Shown here piece by piece: positions 24,451-34,636 of a stretch of DNA of 64,000 bases (the stretch's first letter is position 1; each line of letters starts with the position of its first letter). Below the pieces are notes generated by a model. It worked only from the letters and a program-made list of their open reading frames with translations, searched no databases and was not told the origin of the DNA. Source of the stretch: Mycobacterium branderi (GTDB taxonomy: Bacteria > Actinomycetota > Actinomycetes > Mycobacteriales > Mycobacteriaceae); the NCBI RefSeq assembly GCF_010728725.1, contig NZ_AP022606.1, forward strand, positions 1,550,001 to 1,614,000. The letters are read 5' to 3'. A program made the translations under genes and the position numbers.

Positions 24451-25922
24451 GGTCCTCCCTGTAGCGCGGCCTCGATCACCGCCCGCCCGATGGGCGCGGC
24501 GAGGGCACCCCCTGTGGCGGACAGTCGGTCGGCGCCATCCTCCACCAGCACGGCGACGGCCACCTTCGGGGTCTGTGCCGGCGCGAAGGCGATGTACCAC
24601 GCGTGCGGTGGAGTGTTGCGCGGGTCGGTGCCGTGCTCTGCGGTACCCGTTTTGGATGCGATCTGCACGCCGGGGATCGCCCCTTTCTGCTGTGTGACTT
24701 GCTCGGCGCCGACCATCAACTCTGTTAGCTTAGCCGCGACCTGCGGCGACACCGCACGGCGCTGTTCCTGCGGGGTGGCCCTGCCGATGTTGGCCAGGTC
24801 GGGTCCCTTGAGGCTATCGACCAGGTACGGCCGCATGGTGACACCGGCATTGGCGATGGTCGCGGCCACCAGCGCGTTCTCCAACGGCGTGACCGCGACG
24901 TCCTTTTGCCCGATGCTCGACATGCCCAGCGCGGCCGCATCCGGGATCGGGCCCAGGGTGGACTCGGCGACCTGCAGCGGAATGGGGTCCGGCCCGGTGT
25001 CGAGGCCGAACGACTGCGCGGTGCTGCGCAGGGCGTCGGCGCCGGTGAGCATCCCGAGTTGAACGAACGCGGTGTTACACGAATGCGCGAAGGCTTCGCG
25101 CAGCGACACCGTCGGCTCCTGGCCGCAGGACGCGCCGCCGTAGTTCTCGAGGGTGGCGCTGCTGTCGGGCAGCGGAATCTTCGGCGCCGCGGTCAGCTGC
25201 TCGTCCTCGGTGGCTCCGGACTGCAGCGCGGCGGCGGTGGTGATCACTTTGAATGTCGAACCGGGCGGGTAGGTTTCGGCGATCGCGCGGTTGCTCAGCG
25301 GCGAGGCGGGGTCGTCGCGCAACCGTTGCCAGGCCTGCGACTGCTCCGCCGCGTTATGTGAGGCCAGCAGGTTGGGGTCATAGGACGGCGACGACACCAG
25401 CGCCAGGATCTTGCCGGTGGACGGCTCCAGTGCGACCACCGCGCCCTTGCACGGTCCCCCACAGCCCTGCTGCATCGCGTCCCAGCCGGCCTGCTGGACG
25501 TGCGGGTTGATCGTGGTGTCGACGTTGCCGCCGCGGGGGTCGCGGCCGGTAAAGAAGTCGGCGAGCCGGCGGCCGAACAGCCGCTGGTCGGAGCCGTTGA
25601 GCAGCGGGTCCTCGGCGCGCTCGAGCCCCGCGCTGGAGTAGCGCAGCGAATAGAAGCCGGTCACCGGCGCATACACCGCCGGATCCGGATAGACGCGCAG
25701 GAAACGAAAGCGGTTGTCGGTGGCCACCGAATAGGCCAGCAGTTGCCCGCCGGCGGTGATCTGACCGCGTTGGCGCGAGTACTCGTCGAGCAGGACCCGC
25801 TGGTTACGAGGGTCGGAGCGCAGCCCGTCGGCGGTGAACACCTGCGTGAGGGTGGCATTGAACAGCAGCAAGACGATCAGCGCCATCACGGTCAGCGAGA
25901 TCCGGCGCAGGGAGGCGTTCAT
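24447..25922 (-). CDS. pbpA: Penicillin-binding protein A (transpeptidase)
   Basis: PbpA is a class B transpeptidase needed for septal or polar peptidoglycan crosslinking and is phosphorylated by PknB in M. tuberculosis. The 491-residue protein (same length) has an N-terminal membrane anchor (residues 10-28), a dimerisation region, and the transpeptidase domain with SxxK in PGSTFKV, SxN in HSCNTAF and KTG in SKTGTAEHG. The ATG at 25922 ([15 protein letters not shown]) overlaps the rodA stop. It pairs with the SEDS polymerase RodA directly upstream. Confidence 0.97.
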   Translation of the reverse strand: MNASLRRISLTVMALIVLLLFNATLTQVFTADGLRSDPRNQRVLLDEYSRQRGQITAGGQLLAYSVATDNRFRFLRVYPDPAVYAPVTGFYSLRYSSAGLERAEDPLLNGSDQRLFGRRLADFFTGRDPRGGNVDTTINPHVQQAGWDAMQQGCGGPCKGAVVALEPSTGKILALVSSPSYDPNLLASHNAAEQSQAWQRLRDDPASPLSNRAIAETYPPGSTFKVITTAAALQSGATEDEQLTAAPKIPLPDSSATLENYGGASCGQEPTVSLREAFAHSCNTAFVQLGMLTGADALRSTAQSFGLDTGPDPIPLQVAESTLGPIPDAAALGMSSIGQKDVAVTPLENALVAATIANAGVTMRPYLVDSLKGPDLANIGRATPQEQRRAVSPQVAAKLTELMVGAEQVTQQKGAIPGVQIASKTGTAEHGTDPRNTPPHAWYIAFAPAQTPKVAVAVLVEDGADRLSATGGALAAPIGRAVIEAALQGGP

Positions 25923-27358
25923 ACCCGCTCGATCACCTCGGTGCTGGCCGCCGCGATCGGCGACGTGTTGCGAGGCCGGGCACGGAACGGGCGCCGCGCC
26001 GCGTGCGAGATGCGCACCACAATGGCCAGCAGCACATAGTTGGCCAGCAGCGACGAGCCGCCGTAAGACATCCACGGCGTGGTCAGGCCGGTCAGCGGAA
26101 TCAGCTTGGTGACGCCGCCCACCACGATGAACAACTGGATGGCCAGCGTCGAGGACAGGCCCGCGGCCAGCAGCTTGCCGAAGCTGTCACGCACCGCGAT
26201 CGCGGTGCGCATCCCGCGAATGATCACGATGGTGTAGAGCATGAGAATTCCTGCCAGACCGACTAATCCGAGCTCCTCGCCAAACGCGGCGACGATGAAG
26301 TCGGTCGATGCGGCAGGCACGGTATCGGGTTGCCCGTTGCCCAGCCCGGTTCCGAAGATGCCGCCGGTGGCGAAGCTGAACAGCGACTGCACCATCTGGT
26401 AGCCGTTGCCGTCCGGGTCGGCGAACGGGTCCAGCCAGGTCTGGACCCGCACCCGCACGTGGTCGAAAACGTAGTACGCCGCAACACTTCCCAGCGCGAA
26501 CAACGTCAGCCCGATGACAACCCAACTGAACCGCTGGGTGGCAAGGTAAACGACCACCAAAAACGACGCGTACAGCAATAGCGAAGTGCCCAAGTCCTTT
26601 TCGAAGACCATCACCCCGACAGAGATCACCCAGGCCGCCAGCAACGGCGCGAGATCACGGGGCCGGGGCAGGTCCATGCCCAGGACATGTTTGCCGGCGC
26701 TGGTGAACAGCCCCCGTTTGGCCACCAGCACTGCCGAAAAAAAGATAAGCAGCAGGATCTTGGAGAACTCGGCGGGCTGAATGGAAAAGCCCGGCAACCG
26801 AATCCAGATCTTGGCACCGTTCTGTTCGGAGAACGACGCCGGCAACATCGCGGGAATCGCCAGCAGCACCAGCCCGGTCAACCCGCTGAGGTAGCCGTAG
26901 CGGGCCAGTTGCCGGTGATCCTTCAGCGAGCTCACCACGAACGCGAACGCGGCCACCCCGACCACCGTCCACAGCATCTGCTGGTTGGCACTGGGGCCAC
27001 TGTGGTGGCCGGGGCCGGCGAGGTCGAGGCGGTGAATCATCACCAGACCCAGGCCGTTGAGCAGGGCCACCACCGGGAGCAGCAGCGGATCCGCGTAGGG
27101 CGCAAAACGCCGGATGGCCAGGTGCGCGCCGACGAAAACTGCCAAAAACGCGGCGGCGTAAGTCACCAAGTCCCAACGCAACCCGCGATCCTGGTTGGCC
27201 TGGACGATCGTCAGCGCCGCCGCGGTGATGACAGTGGCGAAGCACAGCAACAGCAATTCGGCGTTGCGCCGAGTCGGAAGCGGAGGTGTCACCGCGACCG
27301 GGGGCTGCGGCGCGGTGCTCAACGCGCGCGTCGCCTCGTCGTCGTCGGCCCGGGTCAT
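25919..27358 (-). CDS. rodA: SEDS peptidoglycan glycosyltransferase RodA
   Basis: RodA is the SEDS-family lipid II polymerase that works with a class B penicillin-binding protein. The 479-residue protein has a hydrophilic N-terminus, about 12 membrane spans, and SEDS signatures including NGAKIWIRLPGFSIQPAEFSK, VFEKDLGTSLLL and LIPLTGLTTPWMSYGGSS. The ATG at 27358 overlaps the pstP stop; a GTG or ATG five codons upstream inside pstP is less likely. Confidence 0.96.
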   Translation of the reverse strand: MTRADDDEATRALSTAPQPPVAVTPPLPTRRNAELLLLCFATVITAAALTIVQANQDRGLRWDLVTYAAAFLAVFVGAHLAIRRFAPYADPLLLPVVALLNGLGLVMIHRLDLAGPGHHSGPSANQQMLWTVVGVAAFAFVVSSLKDHRQLARYGYLSGLTGLVLLAIPAMLPASFSEQNGAKIWIRLPGFSIQPAEFSKILLLIFFSAVLVAKRGLFTSAGKHVLGMDLPRPRDLAPLLAAWVISVGVMVFEKDLGTSLLLYASFLVVVYLATQRFSWVVIGLTLFALGSVAAYYVFDHVRVRVQTWLDPFADPDGNGYQMVQSLFSFATGGIFGTGLGNGQPDTVPAASTDFIVAAFGEELGLVGLAGILMLYTIVIIRGMRTAIAVRDSFGKLLAAGLSSTLAIQLFIVVGGVTKLIPLTGLTTPWMSYGGSSLLANYVLLAIVVRISHAARRPFRARPRNTSPIAAASTEVIERV

Positions 27359-28836
27359 GCCGCCGCCCGGCAATTGGTTCCTGGCTCGGGCGGCGGCGGG
27401 GGAAGTGCAGTCACGGTGGGCGCGGTGGTCGTCGGCGACGAACCTTGCGCGGGTTCTTCGGGGCCCGACGTGCTGCTCGGCGGTGCGCCCGGTTCAGGTG
27501 TGCGGCTGGTGGTCGGCGGGGTCTGCGGCGCGGTCGAGGGCGGCGAGGTAGCTCGCGGCGGCGGGCATGGCGGCAGCAACGAGCCGGCGGACAGTTGATG
27601 AAGTTGCGCGATGGCATCCTCGAGAGTTCCGGCAGGCAGTCCGGCTGCGACCTGGGCGCGTTCCGACGGGCGCAGGTCGGACAGCCTCATCGGCCGGCAG
27701 TTCAGCGTGCCCTGGGACTGGCCATAGCTGATCTGCGATAGCTCGTTGCGGCCGTTGAGGCACCCCACCAGATATGGCTCGTGCAGGCGAAAGCCCAGGA
27801 TCGAACCCTGGATGCCACGCATGATGGACACGTTGCCGTTGTAGGCGGCAACGTAGTAGTTGCTGCGGATCACCGTGCGCCCCACCGCAAGCCCGGACAG
27901 GATCAGCAGCACCACCAGCGCGACGCCGATCGCCATCCGCCGCCGCGACCGGCGCGGGCGCGGGAACGTATCTATTTGCGGCAGAACACGTTTGACGACG
28001 CCCTTGCGGGGACTGATGGCCGATGCCCGCCCGGCGGCAGTGTTGGGCCGGGTGAGTTGGTCCTGATCATCGAAGTCGCCCGATACCGCGCCGGCGATGA
28101 TCGGCTGGGTCGGGCCGTAATTGTCGTCGACGACGTCGGCGACCACGACCGTCACATTGTCGGGTCCTCCGCCACGCAGGGCTAGTTCGATGAGGCGGTC
28201 GGCGGCCTCGACAACGTCCGGAATCTTCAACGCCTCGAGGATGGTCTCGTCGCTGACCGGGTCGGAGAGCCCGTCCGAGCACAGTAAGTAACGGTCGCCG
28301 GCGTGTACCTCGCGCATGGTCAGGGTCGGCTCGACCTCGTGGCCGGTCAATGCCCGCATGATCAACGAGCGCTGCGGATGACTGTGCGCCTCTTCCCGGG
28401 TGATCCGGCCCTCGTCGACCAGGGTTTGGACAAACGTGTCGTCCTTGGTGATCTGCGTCAGCTCTCCGTCGCGCAGCAGGTACCCACGTGAGTCGCCGAT
28501 GTGCACCAAGCCAAGTCGGTTGCCCGCGAACAGAATTGCAGTGAGGGTGGTGCCCATTCCCTCGAGGTCGGGGTCCATCTCGACCTGGGCCGCAATGGCC
28601 GAGTTGCCGGCGCGCACCGCTGCGTCGAGCTTGGCCAGCAGATCACCGCCGGGTTCGTCGTCGTCCAGGTGGGCCAGCGCAGCGATCACCAGCTGCGACG
28701 CAACTTCGCCGGCCGCGTGGCCACCCATGCCGTCGGCCAGAGCTAACAACCGCGCACCGGCATAGACCGAGTCTTCGTTGTTGGAGCGCACCAGGCCGAC
28801 GTCGCTGCGCGCCGCATAGCGCAAGACCAGGGTCAC
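27355..28836 (-). CDS. pstP: Ser/Thr phosphatase PstP
   Basis: PstP is the PP2C phosphatase that reverses PknA/PknB phosphorylation. The 493-residue protein has the catalytic domain (about 1-240) with metal-binding motifs RSNNEDS, LLALADGMGGHAAGE, LCSDGLSDPV and GGPDNVTVVV. A linker, one membrane helix (about residues 303-322) and an extracytoplasmic domain ending in a Pro/Thr/Ser-rich tail follow. The start is a GTG at 28836 (VTLVLRYAARSD), overlapping the fhaB stop. The Pro-rich tail is unusually long but low in complexity. Confidence 0.96.
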   Translation of the reverse strand: MTLVLRYAARSDVGLVRSNNEDSVYAGARLLALADGMGGHAAGEVASQLVIAALAHLDDDEPGGDLLAKLDAAVRAGNSAIAAQVEMDPDLEGMGTTLTAILFAGNRLGLVHIGDSRGYLLRDGELTQITKDDTFVQTLVDEGRITREEAHSHPQRSLIMRALTGHEVEPTLTMREVHAGDRYLLCSDGLSDPVSDETILEALKIPDVVEAADRLIELALRGGGPDNVTVVVADVVDDNYGPTQPIIAGAVSGDFDDQDQLTRPNTAAGRASAISPRKGVVKRVLPQIDTFPRPRRSRRRMAIGVALVVLLILSGLAVGRTVIRSNYYVAAYNGNVSIMRGIQGSILGFRLHEPYLVGCLNGRNELSQISYGQSQGTLNCRPMRLSDLRPSERAQVAAGLPAGTLEDAIAQLHQLSAGSLLPPCPPPRATSPPSTAPQTPPTTSRTPEPGAPPSSTSGPEEPAQGSSPTTTAPTVTALPPPPPEPGTNCRAAA

Positions 28837-29300
28837 GGCCGCAACTCGATTACCGTTTTGCCGATGCGAACCGGCGTGCCAATGGGAACCCGTACCGCCG
28901 TCGTCACTTTCGCCCTGTCAAGGTAAGTACCGTTGGTCGATCCTAAGTCCTCGACGTACCATTCCGAGCCTCGCTGAGATAGCCGCGCGTGGCGCGTCGA
29001 AGCGTAATCATCGGTAAGCACCAAGGTCGAATCGTCGGCCCGGCCGATCAGCACCGGTTGGCCGCTCAACGTGATCCGCGCGCCCACCAGCGAGCCTTCG
29101 GTCACCACCAGGTAGCGGGCGGTGGTACGCCGTTGTCGCGACGGCAATAACGTGCCGCGCAACGCCAAGCCGCGCCGTACCATGACCGCGCCGGTCGGCG
29201 CGTAGATGTCGGTCCGCAAGATTCGCAACACCGACCAAATGAATAGCCATAGCAGCATCAAGAATCCGGCGCGCGTCAGCTGCAGTACCAATCCCTGCAT
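28833..29300 (-). CDS. fhaB: FHA-domain protein FhaB (FipA)
   Basis: FhaB binds phosphothreonine; in mycobacteria it links PknA signalling to FtsZ/FtsQ. The 155-residue protein, same length as Rv0019c, has one N-terminal membrane helix (about residues 10-28), and a C-terminal FHA domain (about 80-150) with intact GR (VLIGRADD), SxxH (STRHARLS) and NG (GSTNGTYL) positions. The ATG at 29300 (MQGLVLQL) is the orthologue's start. Confidence 0.96.
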   Translation of the reverse strand: MQGLVLQLTRAGFLMLLWLFIWSVLRILRTDIYAPTGAVMVRRGLALRGTLLPSRQRRTTARYLVVTEGSLVGARITLSGQPVLIGRADDSTLVLTDDYASTRHARLSQRGSEWYVEDLGSTNGTYLDRAKVTTAVRVPIGTPVRIGKTVIELRP

Positions 29301-29414
29301 CTGGCGTCCTCTCCGTCCTGGCACCGCACGCTCCCCCGCGACACCGAGCACATCAGCAACGTCACGATACTTGGACAGCGCTCGAAGCTGGGTTAGCTTG
29401 GTCCGGCTGTGAGC

Positions 29415-30968
29415 TCAGTGAATATGGACGATGATCTCCGAGTGGCCCAGCCGGATCACGTCGCCGTCGGCAAGCTGCCATTCCTGCACGGGCGCGTTGT
29501 TGACGGTGGTGCCGTTGGTGGAGTTGAGGTCGGAAAGTAACGCGACCTGTCCATCCCAGCGGATTTCCAGGTGCCGACGCGACACCCCGGTGTCAGGCAA
29601 CCGGAACTGTGCGTCCTGCCCGCGGCCGATGATGTTGGCGCCTTCACGCAGTTGGTACGTCCGCCCGCTGCCGTCGTCAAGCTGCAACGTGACGGTGGTG
29701 CCGGTGGAACCGTAAGCACCCTGGCCGTAGGCGCCGTAACCGCCGGCCCCCGCTTGGCCGTAGTCGTAGTCGCCGCCCGCGGGTTCGGCGTAACCGCCGG
29801 CTGCCGGGGCGTAGCCGCCTCCGGCCGGACCGGCGTCCGGGTAGCGGCCGTAATCGGGCTGGCCGTAGTCCTGGCGCCCGTAACCCGGGGCGCCTTGGTA
29901 GCCCTGGTCGTAGCCGCCCTGGTCCGGATACGGCGCGCGCTGGCCGGGTTGCGCATAGCCGCCCTCGTCGTGGCGGGCCGGGCCGCGCCCGTAGTCGTAG
30001 TCGCCGTAACCCGCGCCGGCGGGTTGGCCGCCGTAGCCGCCTTGTCGATAGCCGGCGTCGTAGCCACCCGACGGGCGCTGTTCGTACGGTTGGTAGCCCC
30101 CCTGCTCCGGGTAGCTGCCTTGCTCGGGGTAGCCGCGCTGCTCGGGATAGCCACCTTGGTCTGGGTAGCTGCCTTGGTCTGGGTAGCCCCGCTGCTCGGG
30201 GTAGCCGCCCTGTTCGGGGTAGCCCCGCTGCTCGGGGTAGCCGCGCTGCTCGGGGTAGGCGCCTTGCTCGGGGTAGGCGCCTTGGTCTGGGTAGCCGCCT
30301 TGCTCGGGGTAGGCGCCCTGGTCCGGCTGCCTGGGCGGATAACCGCGCTGGTCCGGATAACCACCAGACTCTGGTGGATAGGGGCCCCGCGGATCCTGGC
30401 CGCCCCTGGGCTCCTCGGGACCGCGCCCGTAGGGGTCGTCGTAATAGTCGTCACCGGGCCGCCCCTGCCCCTGGCTGCCGTGATAGCTCGAATTCTCAGT
30501 CATCGGTGGTACTCCTGGTTCTGCGCTGAACGCATGATCTGATTGTGGCGGGGCGAAATCGCTGGCGGTCGGGTGGGGCTCCACGTCGGGGTTGACAGCG
30601 CCGCGGGCGCGGAACTGTCCGGTGTGCAGGTTCGATGACTGCTCGAACCGGACGACCACATCACCATACGTTTGCCACCCCTGTTCGCTGATATATGCCG
30701 CCAAGTGCTTAGCGAAAGCGTTGGAAGTGAGAGCCGGGTCGGTGCCCACTTTCTGGTAGTCGTGCATACCGAGGGTAATGATGTATTCGTTCGGAGCCAA
30801 AAGGCGATCGCCCTGCAGCGGCCGAATACCGTCGGCCGCCTCCCGGCGCAGCATGGCCTCGAGCTCTTGCGGGACGATGGAACCACCGAACACCCGAGCA
30901 AATGCGTCGCCGACGGTGGCTTCGAGTTTGCGCTCGATGCGTTGAACTAGCCCCTTCTGGCTGCTCAT
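29415..30968 (-). CDS. fhaA: FHA-domain protein FhaA
   Basis: FhaA recognises the phosphorylated pseudokinase MviN and helps control peptidoglycan precursor flipping. The 517-residue protein has an N-terminal DUF3662 domain (about 1-130, starting [16 protein letters not shown]), a long Tyr/Gly/Gln/Pro-rich linker (about 140-420) with YPEQ and YPDQ repeats, and a C-terminal FHA domain with [17 protein letters not shown] and NSTNGTTVN. It is separated from fhaB by 114 bases, so it may have its own transcription. The linker probably differs in length between strains because its DNA repeats. Confidence 0.95.
   Translation of the reverse strand: MSSQKGLVQRIERKLEATVGDAFARVFGGSIVPQELEAMLRREAADGIRPLQGDRLLAPNEYIITLGMHDYQKVGTDPALTSNAFAKHLAAYISEQGWQTYGDVVVRFEQSSNLHTGQFRARGAVNPDVEPHPTASDFAPPQSDHAFSAEPGVPPMTENSSYHGSQGQGRPGDDYYDDPYGRGPEEPRGGQDPRGPYPPESGGYPDQRGYPPRQPDQGAYPEQGGYPDQGAYPEQGAYPEQRGYPEQRGYPEQGGYPEQRGYPDQGSYPDQGGYPEQRGYPEQGSYPEQGGYQPYEQRPSGGYDAGYRQGGYGGQPAGAGYGDYDYGRGPARHDEGGYAQPGQRAPYPDQGGYDQGYQGAPGYGRQDYGQPDYGRYPDAGPAGGGYAPAAGGYAEPAGGDYDYGQAGAGGYGAYGQGAYGSTGTTVTLQLDDGSGRTYQLREGANIIGRGQDAQFRLPDTGVSRRHLEIRWDGQVALLSDLNSTNGTTVNNAPVQEWQLADGDVIRLGHSEIIVHIH
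30091..30339 (-). repeat. In-frame tandem repeats in the fhaA linker
   Basis: Short coding units of 21-24 bases encode variants of [18 protein letters not shown] and YPEQGA. The units are in frame and diverged, so this is a coding minisatellite rather than a CRISPR array. Confidence 0.85.
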
Positions 30969-31212
30969 GTCCAGCGCTGCCTCACTCTTTTGCTGCCTCG
31001 CCGCTGTAGGGCGGACGACCTCCCTCGCGTCGCATCACCCGTGTTCTTCCCAAATGGTATCGGGCCAGCGCAGGTCGGCGGCACCTTTAGAACTCTGAGA
31101 ATCGCATCTCGGCAGGTCACGAGGATTGGCCTATGCCACCACCGACCCGTGCGGGGCACTGGCACGATTGGGGAAGCCAACTATTACAGTGGTAGTCTCC
31201 ACCGGTTGTTTA

Positions 31213-31295
31213 GGGCGAGTGGCGGAATGGCAGACGCGCTGGCTTCAGGTGCCAGTGTCCTTCGGGACGTGGGGGTTCAAGTCCCCCTTCGCCCA
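31213..31295 (+). tRNA. leuT: tRNA-Leu (CAG)
   Basis: The 83-base sequence has acceptor arms GGGCGAG and TTCGCCC, a leucine-type D-arm, anticodon CAG in CTTCAGGT, a variable arm (GTCCTTCGGGAC) and T-loop GGTTCAAGTCC. CCA is not encoded. It follows fhaA as in M. tuberculosis and marks the end of the conserved origin block. Confidence 0.97.
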
Positions 31296-31534
31296 CCCAT
31301 CTTGATCGAGACGTCTCCTCGTAGACTGCGGCGTCTGCGACCGAATGTAAACGGCACCAACGACTTCCAGAACCCTGCCGTGACGCCGTGAGCAATGCGG
31401 TAGCCAGTTAAGCCGCTCCCACCGAGCGGAATCGCCTCAACCCATGGATATGAGGGCGCCCGCCGTATCAGATCCCAACTAGGGCTAAGAGGCGGAGTCA
31501 TTATGATGCTCGCTTACGAGCAGCGTGGGGCCCG

Positions 31535-32443
31535 ATGCGGCCGCGCCAGCGGAAGGTGGAGTCAGTGGGGTGGATTAGCGGCCGATGGCATGACCTGAGC
31601 GGCGTCAGTTCCACCGCCTGGCTGGGCCTTGCGCTGTGGGTGATTGTCGTCGTCGCTCTGGCCGCGCTGGTCTATGTGCGTTACCACCTCGCCCGGATGC
31701 GCAAGTTGAGTTTCGAAGACCACCGGCCGCAGGTCACGATGTTCATGGAGCCGCATGCCGCGGACTGGCATCTGGTGGAATTGGTAGTGAGGAACTTCGG
31801 TCAGCGAACGGCGTATGACGTCCGGTTCCAATTCAACAACCCACCCACAGTTGCCGAGTACGAGAACGCGTACGAGGGCATGGTCGACATCACCGAATTG
31901 CATCTGCCCGAGGAGCTGCCGGAGCTGGCCCCCGGCCAGGAATGGCGCACAGTGTGGGATTCCGCTCTGGATCGTCATCAACTGGGCGGCGCTATTGCTT
32001 CGCGTTTCACCGGAACGGTGACCTATTACGACAGTCCGGTGCCGGAAGGCCGGTGGAGCAATGTCAAGTCGCGCCGGCGCAAGCCGATTGAAACGAAGGT
32101 GGTACTGGATTGGGGCACCCTGCCGCCGGTGCAGCGGATCGAATTGATGACGTCGCACGATTTGGCCAAGCGGGAGAAGCAGAAGCTGGAGCTGTTGCGC
32201 TGCCTGCTGACCTACTTCCAGGTCGCCAGTCAGGAAACCAGGCCAGAAGACGTCCGTAGCGAGATAGACCGGATCAAGCACGCGACGCAGGAAATCCGGA
32301 ACCGGTGGCGCAGCAGGCAGCTCGAAGAACCGACTGACGTCAGGATGCGCCGGCCTCATTCGGGGCATCCGCCGATCCGTGACGGGGAACCGGAACTGGA
32401 GCCCAGCCGACGTCACGGGCAGCCGACCGAACGGCTCCCGTAG
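31535..32443 (+). CDS. Unrecognised membrane-anchored protein
   Basis: I do not recognise this 302-residue protein. It has one N-terminal membrane helix (about residues 29-48, LGLALWVIVVVALAALVYVRY), then a hydrophilic, probably cytoplasmic part with a beta-rich segment (VELVVRNFGQRTAYDVRFQF) that resembles an immunoglobulin-like fold, and a charged helical C-terminus rich in Arg and Glu. ATG at 31535 is the first start; a GTG at 31565, preceded by GGAAGGTGGAG, may be the true one. It is absent from this place in M. tuberculosis. It stands upstream of the kinase gene but 205 bases and a strong hairpin separate them. Confidence 0.65.
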   Translation: MRPRQRKVESVGWISGRWHDLSGVSSTAWLGLALWVIVVVALAALVYVRYHLARMRKLSFEDHRPQVTMFMEPHAADWHLVELVVRNFGQRTAYDVRFQFNNPPTVAEYENAYEGMVDITELHLPEELPELAPGQEWRTVWDSALDRHQLGGAIASRFTGTVTYYDSPVPEGRWSNVKSRRRKPIETKVVLDWGTLPPVQRIELMTSHDLAKREKQKLELLRCLLTYFQVASQETRPEDVRSEIDRIKHATQEIRNRWRSRQLEEPTDVRMRRPHSGHPPIRDGEPELEPSRRHGQPTERLP

Positions 32444-32494
32444 ACTTTATCTGCCCGACTGGCGCCGACTTGACGTGCTAACTAACCGCCGAGT

Positions 32495-32525
32495 AGCCCC
32501 CTTAGGGGGCTGCTACGGTAACCGT
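32495..32525. promoter_or_regulatory. Two adjacent palindromes before the kinase gene
   Basis: AGCCCCCT and AGGGGGCT separated by one T (32495-32511), then ACGGT and ACCGT separated by A (32515-32525). The first may terminate the gene upstream, though no T-run follows; the pair could also be an operator for the kinase gene 124 bases downstream. Confidence 0.4.
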
Positions 32526-32648
32526 GTGACCAAAGTGCCGAGGAATTACCGTCGTAGTTGACGCACCCTGGCGTCGCGGTCGGCGGGTTTGCCGGAAGAT
32601 CGTCTCGCCGCTGCCGGTGGGGTCGTGGGTTGACTTAAGGAGTCGGCG

Positions 32649-34436
32649 ATGAGCGACACCGCGCAGGGTTCGCGCGTGGGGTCACAATTTGGGCGCTATC
32701 GCCTCACGCGCCTGCTTGGTCGTGGCGGTATGGGTGAGGTCTATGAGGCCGAGGACACGGTAAAAGAACGGGTCGTCGCGCTGAAGGTGCTCTCGCCTGC
32801 GCTGTGTCAGGATCCGGTGTTCCGGGAACGACTGCAGCGCGAAGCACGGACCGCGGGCCGCTTGCAAGAGCCACACGTGGTGCCTGTCCACGACTACGGC
32901 GAGATCGACGGCCAGCTGTATCTCGATATGCGCCTGATTCAAGGCACCGACTTGGCCACGTTATTGAAAGAGTCTGGTGCATTGACGCCACCGCGCGCGG
33001 TGGCAATTGTGCGCCAGGCCGCTTCGGCATTGGATGCCGCTCATGCCGCCGGGGTGATACATCGCGATATCAAGCCGGAAAATATTCTCGTCACTCGCGA
33101 CGATTTCGCTTATCTGGTCGATTTCGGTATCGCAAGTGCCACCACCGACGAGAGGCTGACTCAGGCGGGCAGCGCGGTGGGCACGTGGAAATACGCGGCG
33201 CCAGAGCGTTTCACAAATGCCGAGGTGACCCACAGCGTCGATGTATATGCATTGGCTTGTGTGCTGCACGAGTGCCTGACCGGCTCGCCGCCATACCGGG
33301 CCGACAGTGCGGGAATGCTGATCACCGCGCATTTAATGGAACCCATTCCGCACCCGAGTCAACTGCACCCGGGTATTCCGGGTGCATTCGACAAGGTGAT
33401 TGCTCGCGGGATGGCCAAAGACCCCAAGGACCGTTATGCCAGTGCCGGGGAACTGGCGCAGGCAGCTCTCGAGGCGCTCAGCGCGCGGGATCAGGATCGC
33501 GCGGGCGACATCATCGAACGCAGCGAGGAAGCCACTCTGCCGGACCTCGAAGCACGACCGCTTCCGACGCCTCCCCCACCTCCGCCACCAGCCACACCGC
33601 CTCCGCCGCCAGGACCCTCGCCTCGCCAGGCGGGCGGGACGGAGGCGCCGCCGCGGCCGGCACCACCGCAGCACGGCCCGGGCTGGGGTGGCGGCGCGGG
33701 ACCGGTCCATGCGGGCCCCGCCCCCGGCGAAGCACCACGTTCCGCTCCCTCCTTCACCCCGACCGGGAGTAGCTGGCCGGGCCAATTCGGTGCTCCCCCA
33801 ATAGGAATCCCCCCGCGCCGGCCAGCGCCCCGTAAGCCCCGTAAACAGAGCCGGCGGCTTCCCCTGGTGGTGGCCGCGGTGGCCGTGATCGCGATCGGCG
33901 GCTTAGTGTGGTTACTGCTGCCCTCAAACTCGTCACCGGGCCCGTCGCCCACCACCGAGCCGACGTCCACCCCCACCGCTGCAGCGCCGTCGGTGTCGAC
34001 ACCGCCACCCGCCGAATCCCAAGCTCGGTTGTTCGGCATGCTGCCGCCGGGTTACCCGCCCGACGTCTGCAAACCGATTACTCCGCCAAAAGATGCGTTC
34101 GCCAAGGTGTCATGCGGCAGAAATGTCGATCCTGACGGGCCGCCGTCGGCAACTTACGCACTATTTCCGGATAAGGCCACAGCGCGGGCGGCCTTCGACA
34201 GAATCGTCAAGACTTCCGCCCCGGTCGACTGCCCGGGCCGAATCCAATCACCGGGTCCATGGCACCGAAACGCCACACCGGATCAGGTCAGCGGCATGCT
34301 GCTATGCGCGATGCAACAGGGCTACCCGGCGGTGGTATGGACCAATGACGACGCACAACTGGTCAGCGTTGTCCAGGGCGAGCCGCAGGGGCCGACGCTT
34401 GAGCAGCTATATATGTGGTGGAGCACGCATTCATAA
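32649..34436 (+). CDS. PknE-like serine/threonine kinase with a distinct ectodomain
   Basis: The 595-residue protein has a kinase domain (about 14-280) very like PknE/PknF: LLGRGGMGEVYEAEDTV, ALKVLS, VIHRDIKPENIL, DFG and APERF. A Pro-rich linker (about 300-390), one membrane helix (about 402-420) and an extracytoplasmic domain of about 150 residues follow, with paired cysteines (DVCKPI, VSCGRN, VDCPG, LLCAM). PknE carries a thioredoxin-like ectodomain; this one is different and holds no PASTA repeats or CxxC pair. The ATG at 32649 follows AAGGAG. It probably autophosphorylates on sensing an extracellular cue, which is unknown. Confidence 0.88.
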   Translation: MSDTAQGSRVGSQFGRYRLTRLLGRGGMGEVYEAEDTVKERVVALKVLSPALCQDPVFRERLQREARTAGRLQEPHVVPVHDYGEIDGQLYLDMRLIQGTDLATLLKESGALTPPRAVAIVRQAASALDAAHAAGVIHRDIKPENILVTRDDFAYLVDFGIASATTDERLTQAGSAVGTWKYAAPERFTNAEVTHSVDVYALACVLHECLTGSPPYRADSAGMLITAHLMEPIPHPSQLHPGIPGAFDKVIARGMAKDPKDRYASAGELAQAALEALSARDQDRAGDIIERSEEATLPDLEARPLPTPPPPPPPATPPPPPGPSPRQAGGTEAPPRPAPPQHGPGWGGGAGPVHAGPAPGEAPRSAPSFTPTGSSWPGQFGAPPIGIPPRRPAPRKPRKQSRRLPLVVAAVAVIAIGGLVWLLLPSNSSPGPSPTTEPTSTPTAAAPSVSTPPPAESQARLFGMLPPGYPPDVCKPITPPKDAFAKVSCGRNVDPDGPPSATYALFPDKATARAAFDRIVKTSAPVDCPGRIQSPGPWHRNATPDQVSGMLLCAMQQGYPAVVWTNDDAQLVSVVQGEPQGPTLEQLYMWWSTHS

Positions 34437-34636
34437 CTTCCGGGCCTGCCGTTAAATGCGGAAGCCGCATACACGCGTCGTGCGATGCCACCGGGAGGGT
34501 GGTACAACAGGGGTGTTAATTACCGCTCGCGACATCTAGGCTCCACAGAATCGGCATAATGTGCCGGCGTTGGCAGCAATCCGTCGCAGCGAAGCCGCCA
34601 CCGAAGACGATTGAAGACGAAAAGGAGTGAGCGATC

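Noticed and set aside
30091..30339. CRISPR-like regular repeats
   Set aside because: Units are contiguous, in frame, and encode YPEQ/YPDQ repeats of FhaA; there are no spacers or cas genes.
31213..31534. tRNA-Leu as an integration site for a mobile island covering 31296-35750
   Set aside because: No second copy of the tRNA 3' end (TCCCCCTTCGCCCA) was found downstream and no integrase or transposase is present.
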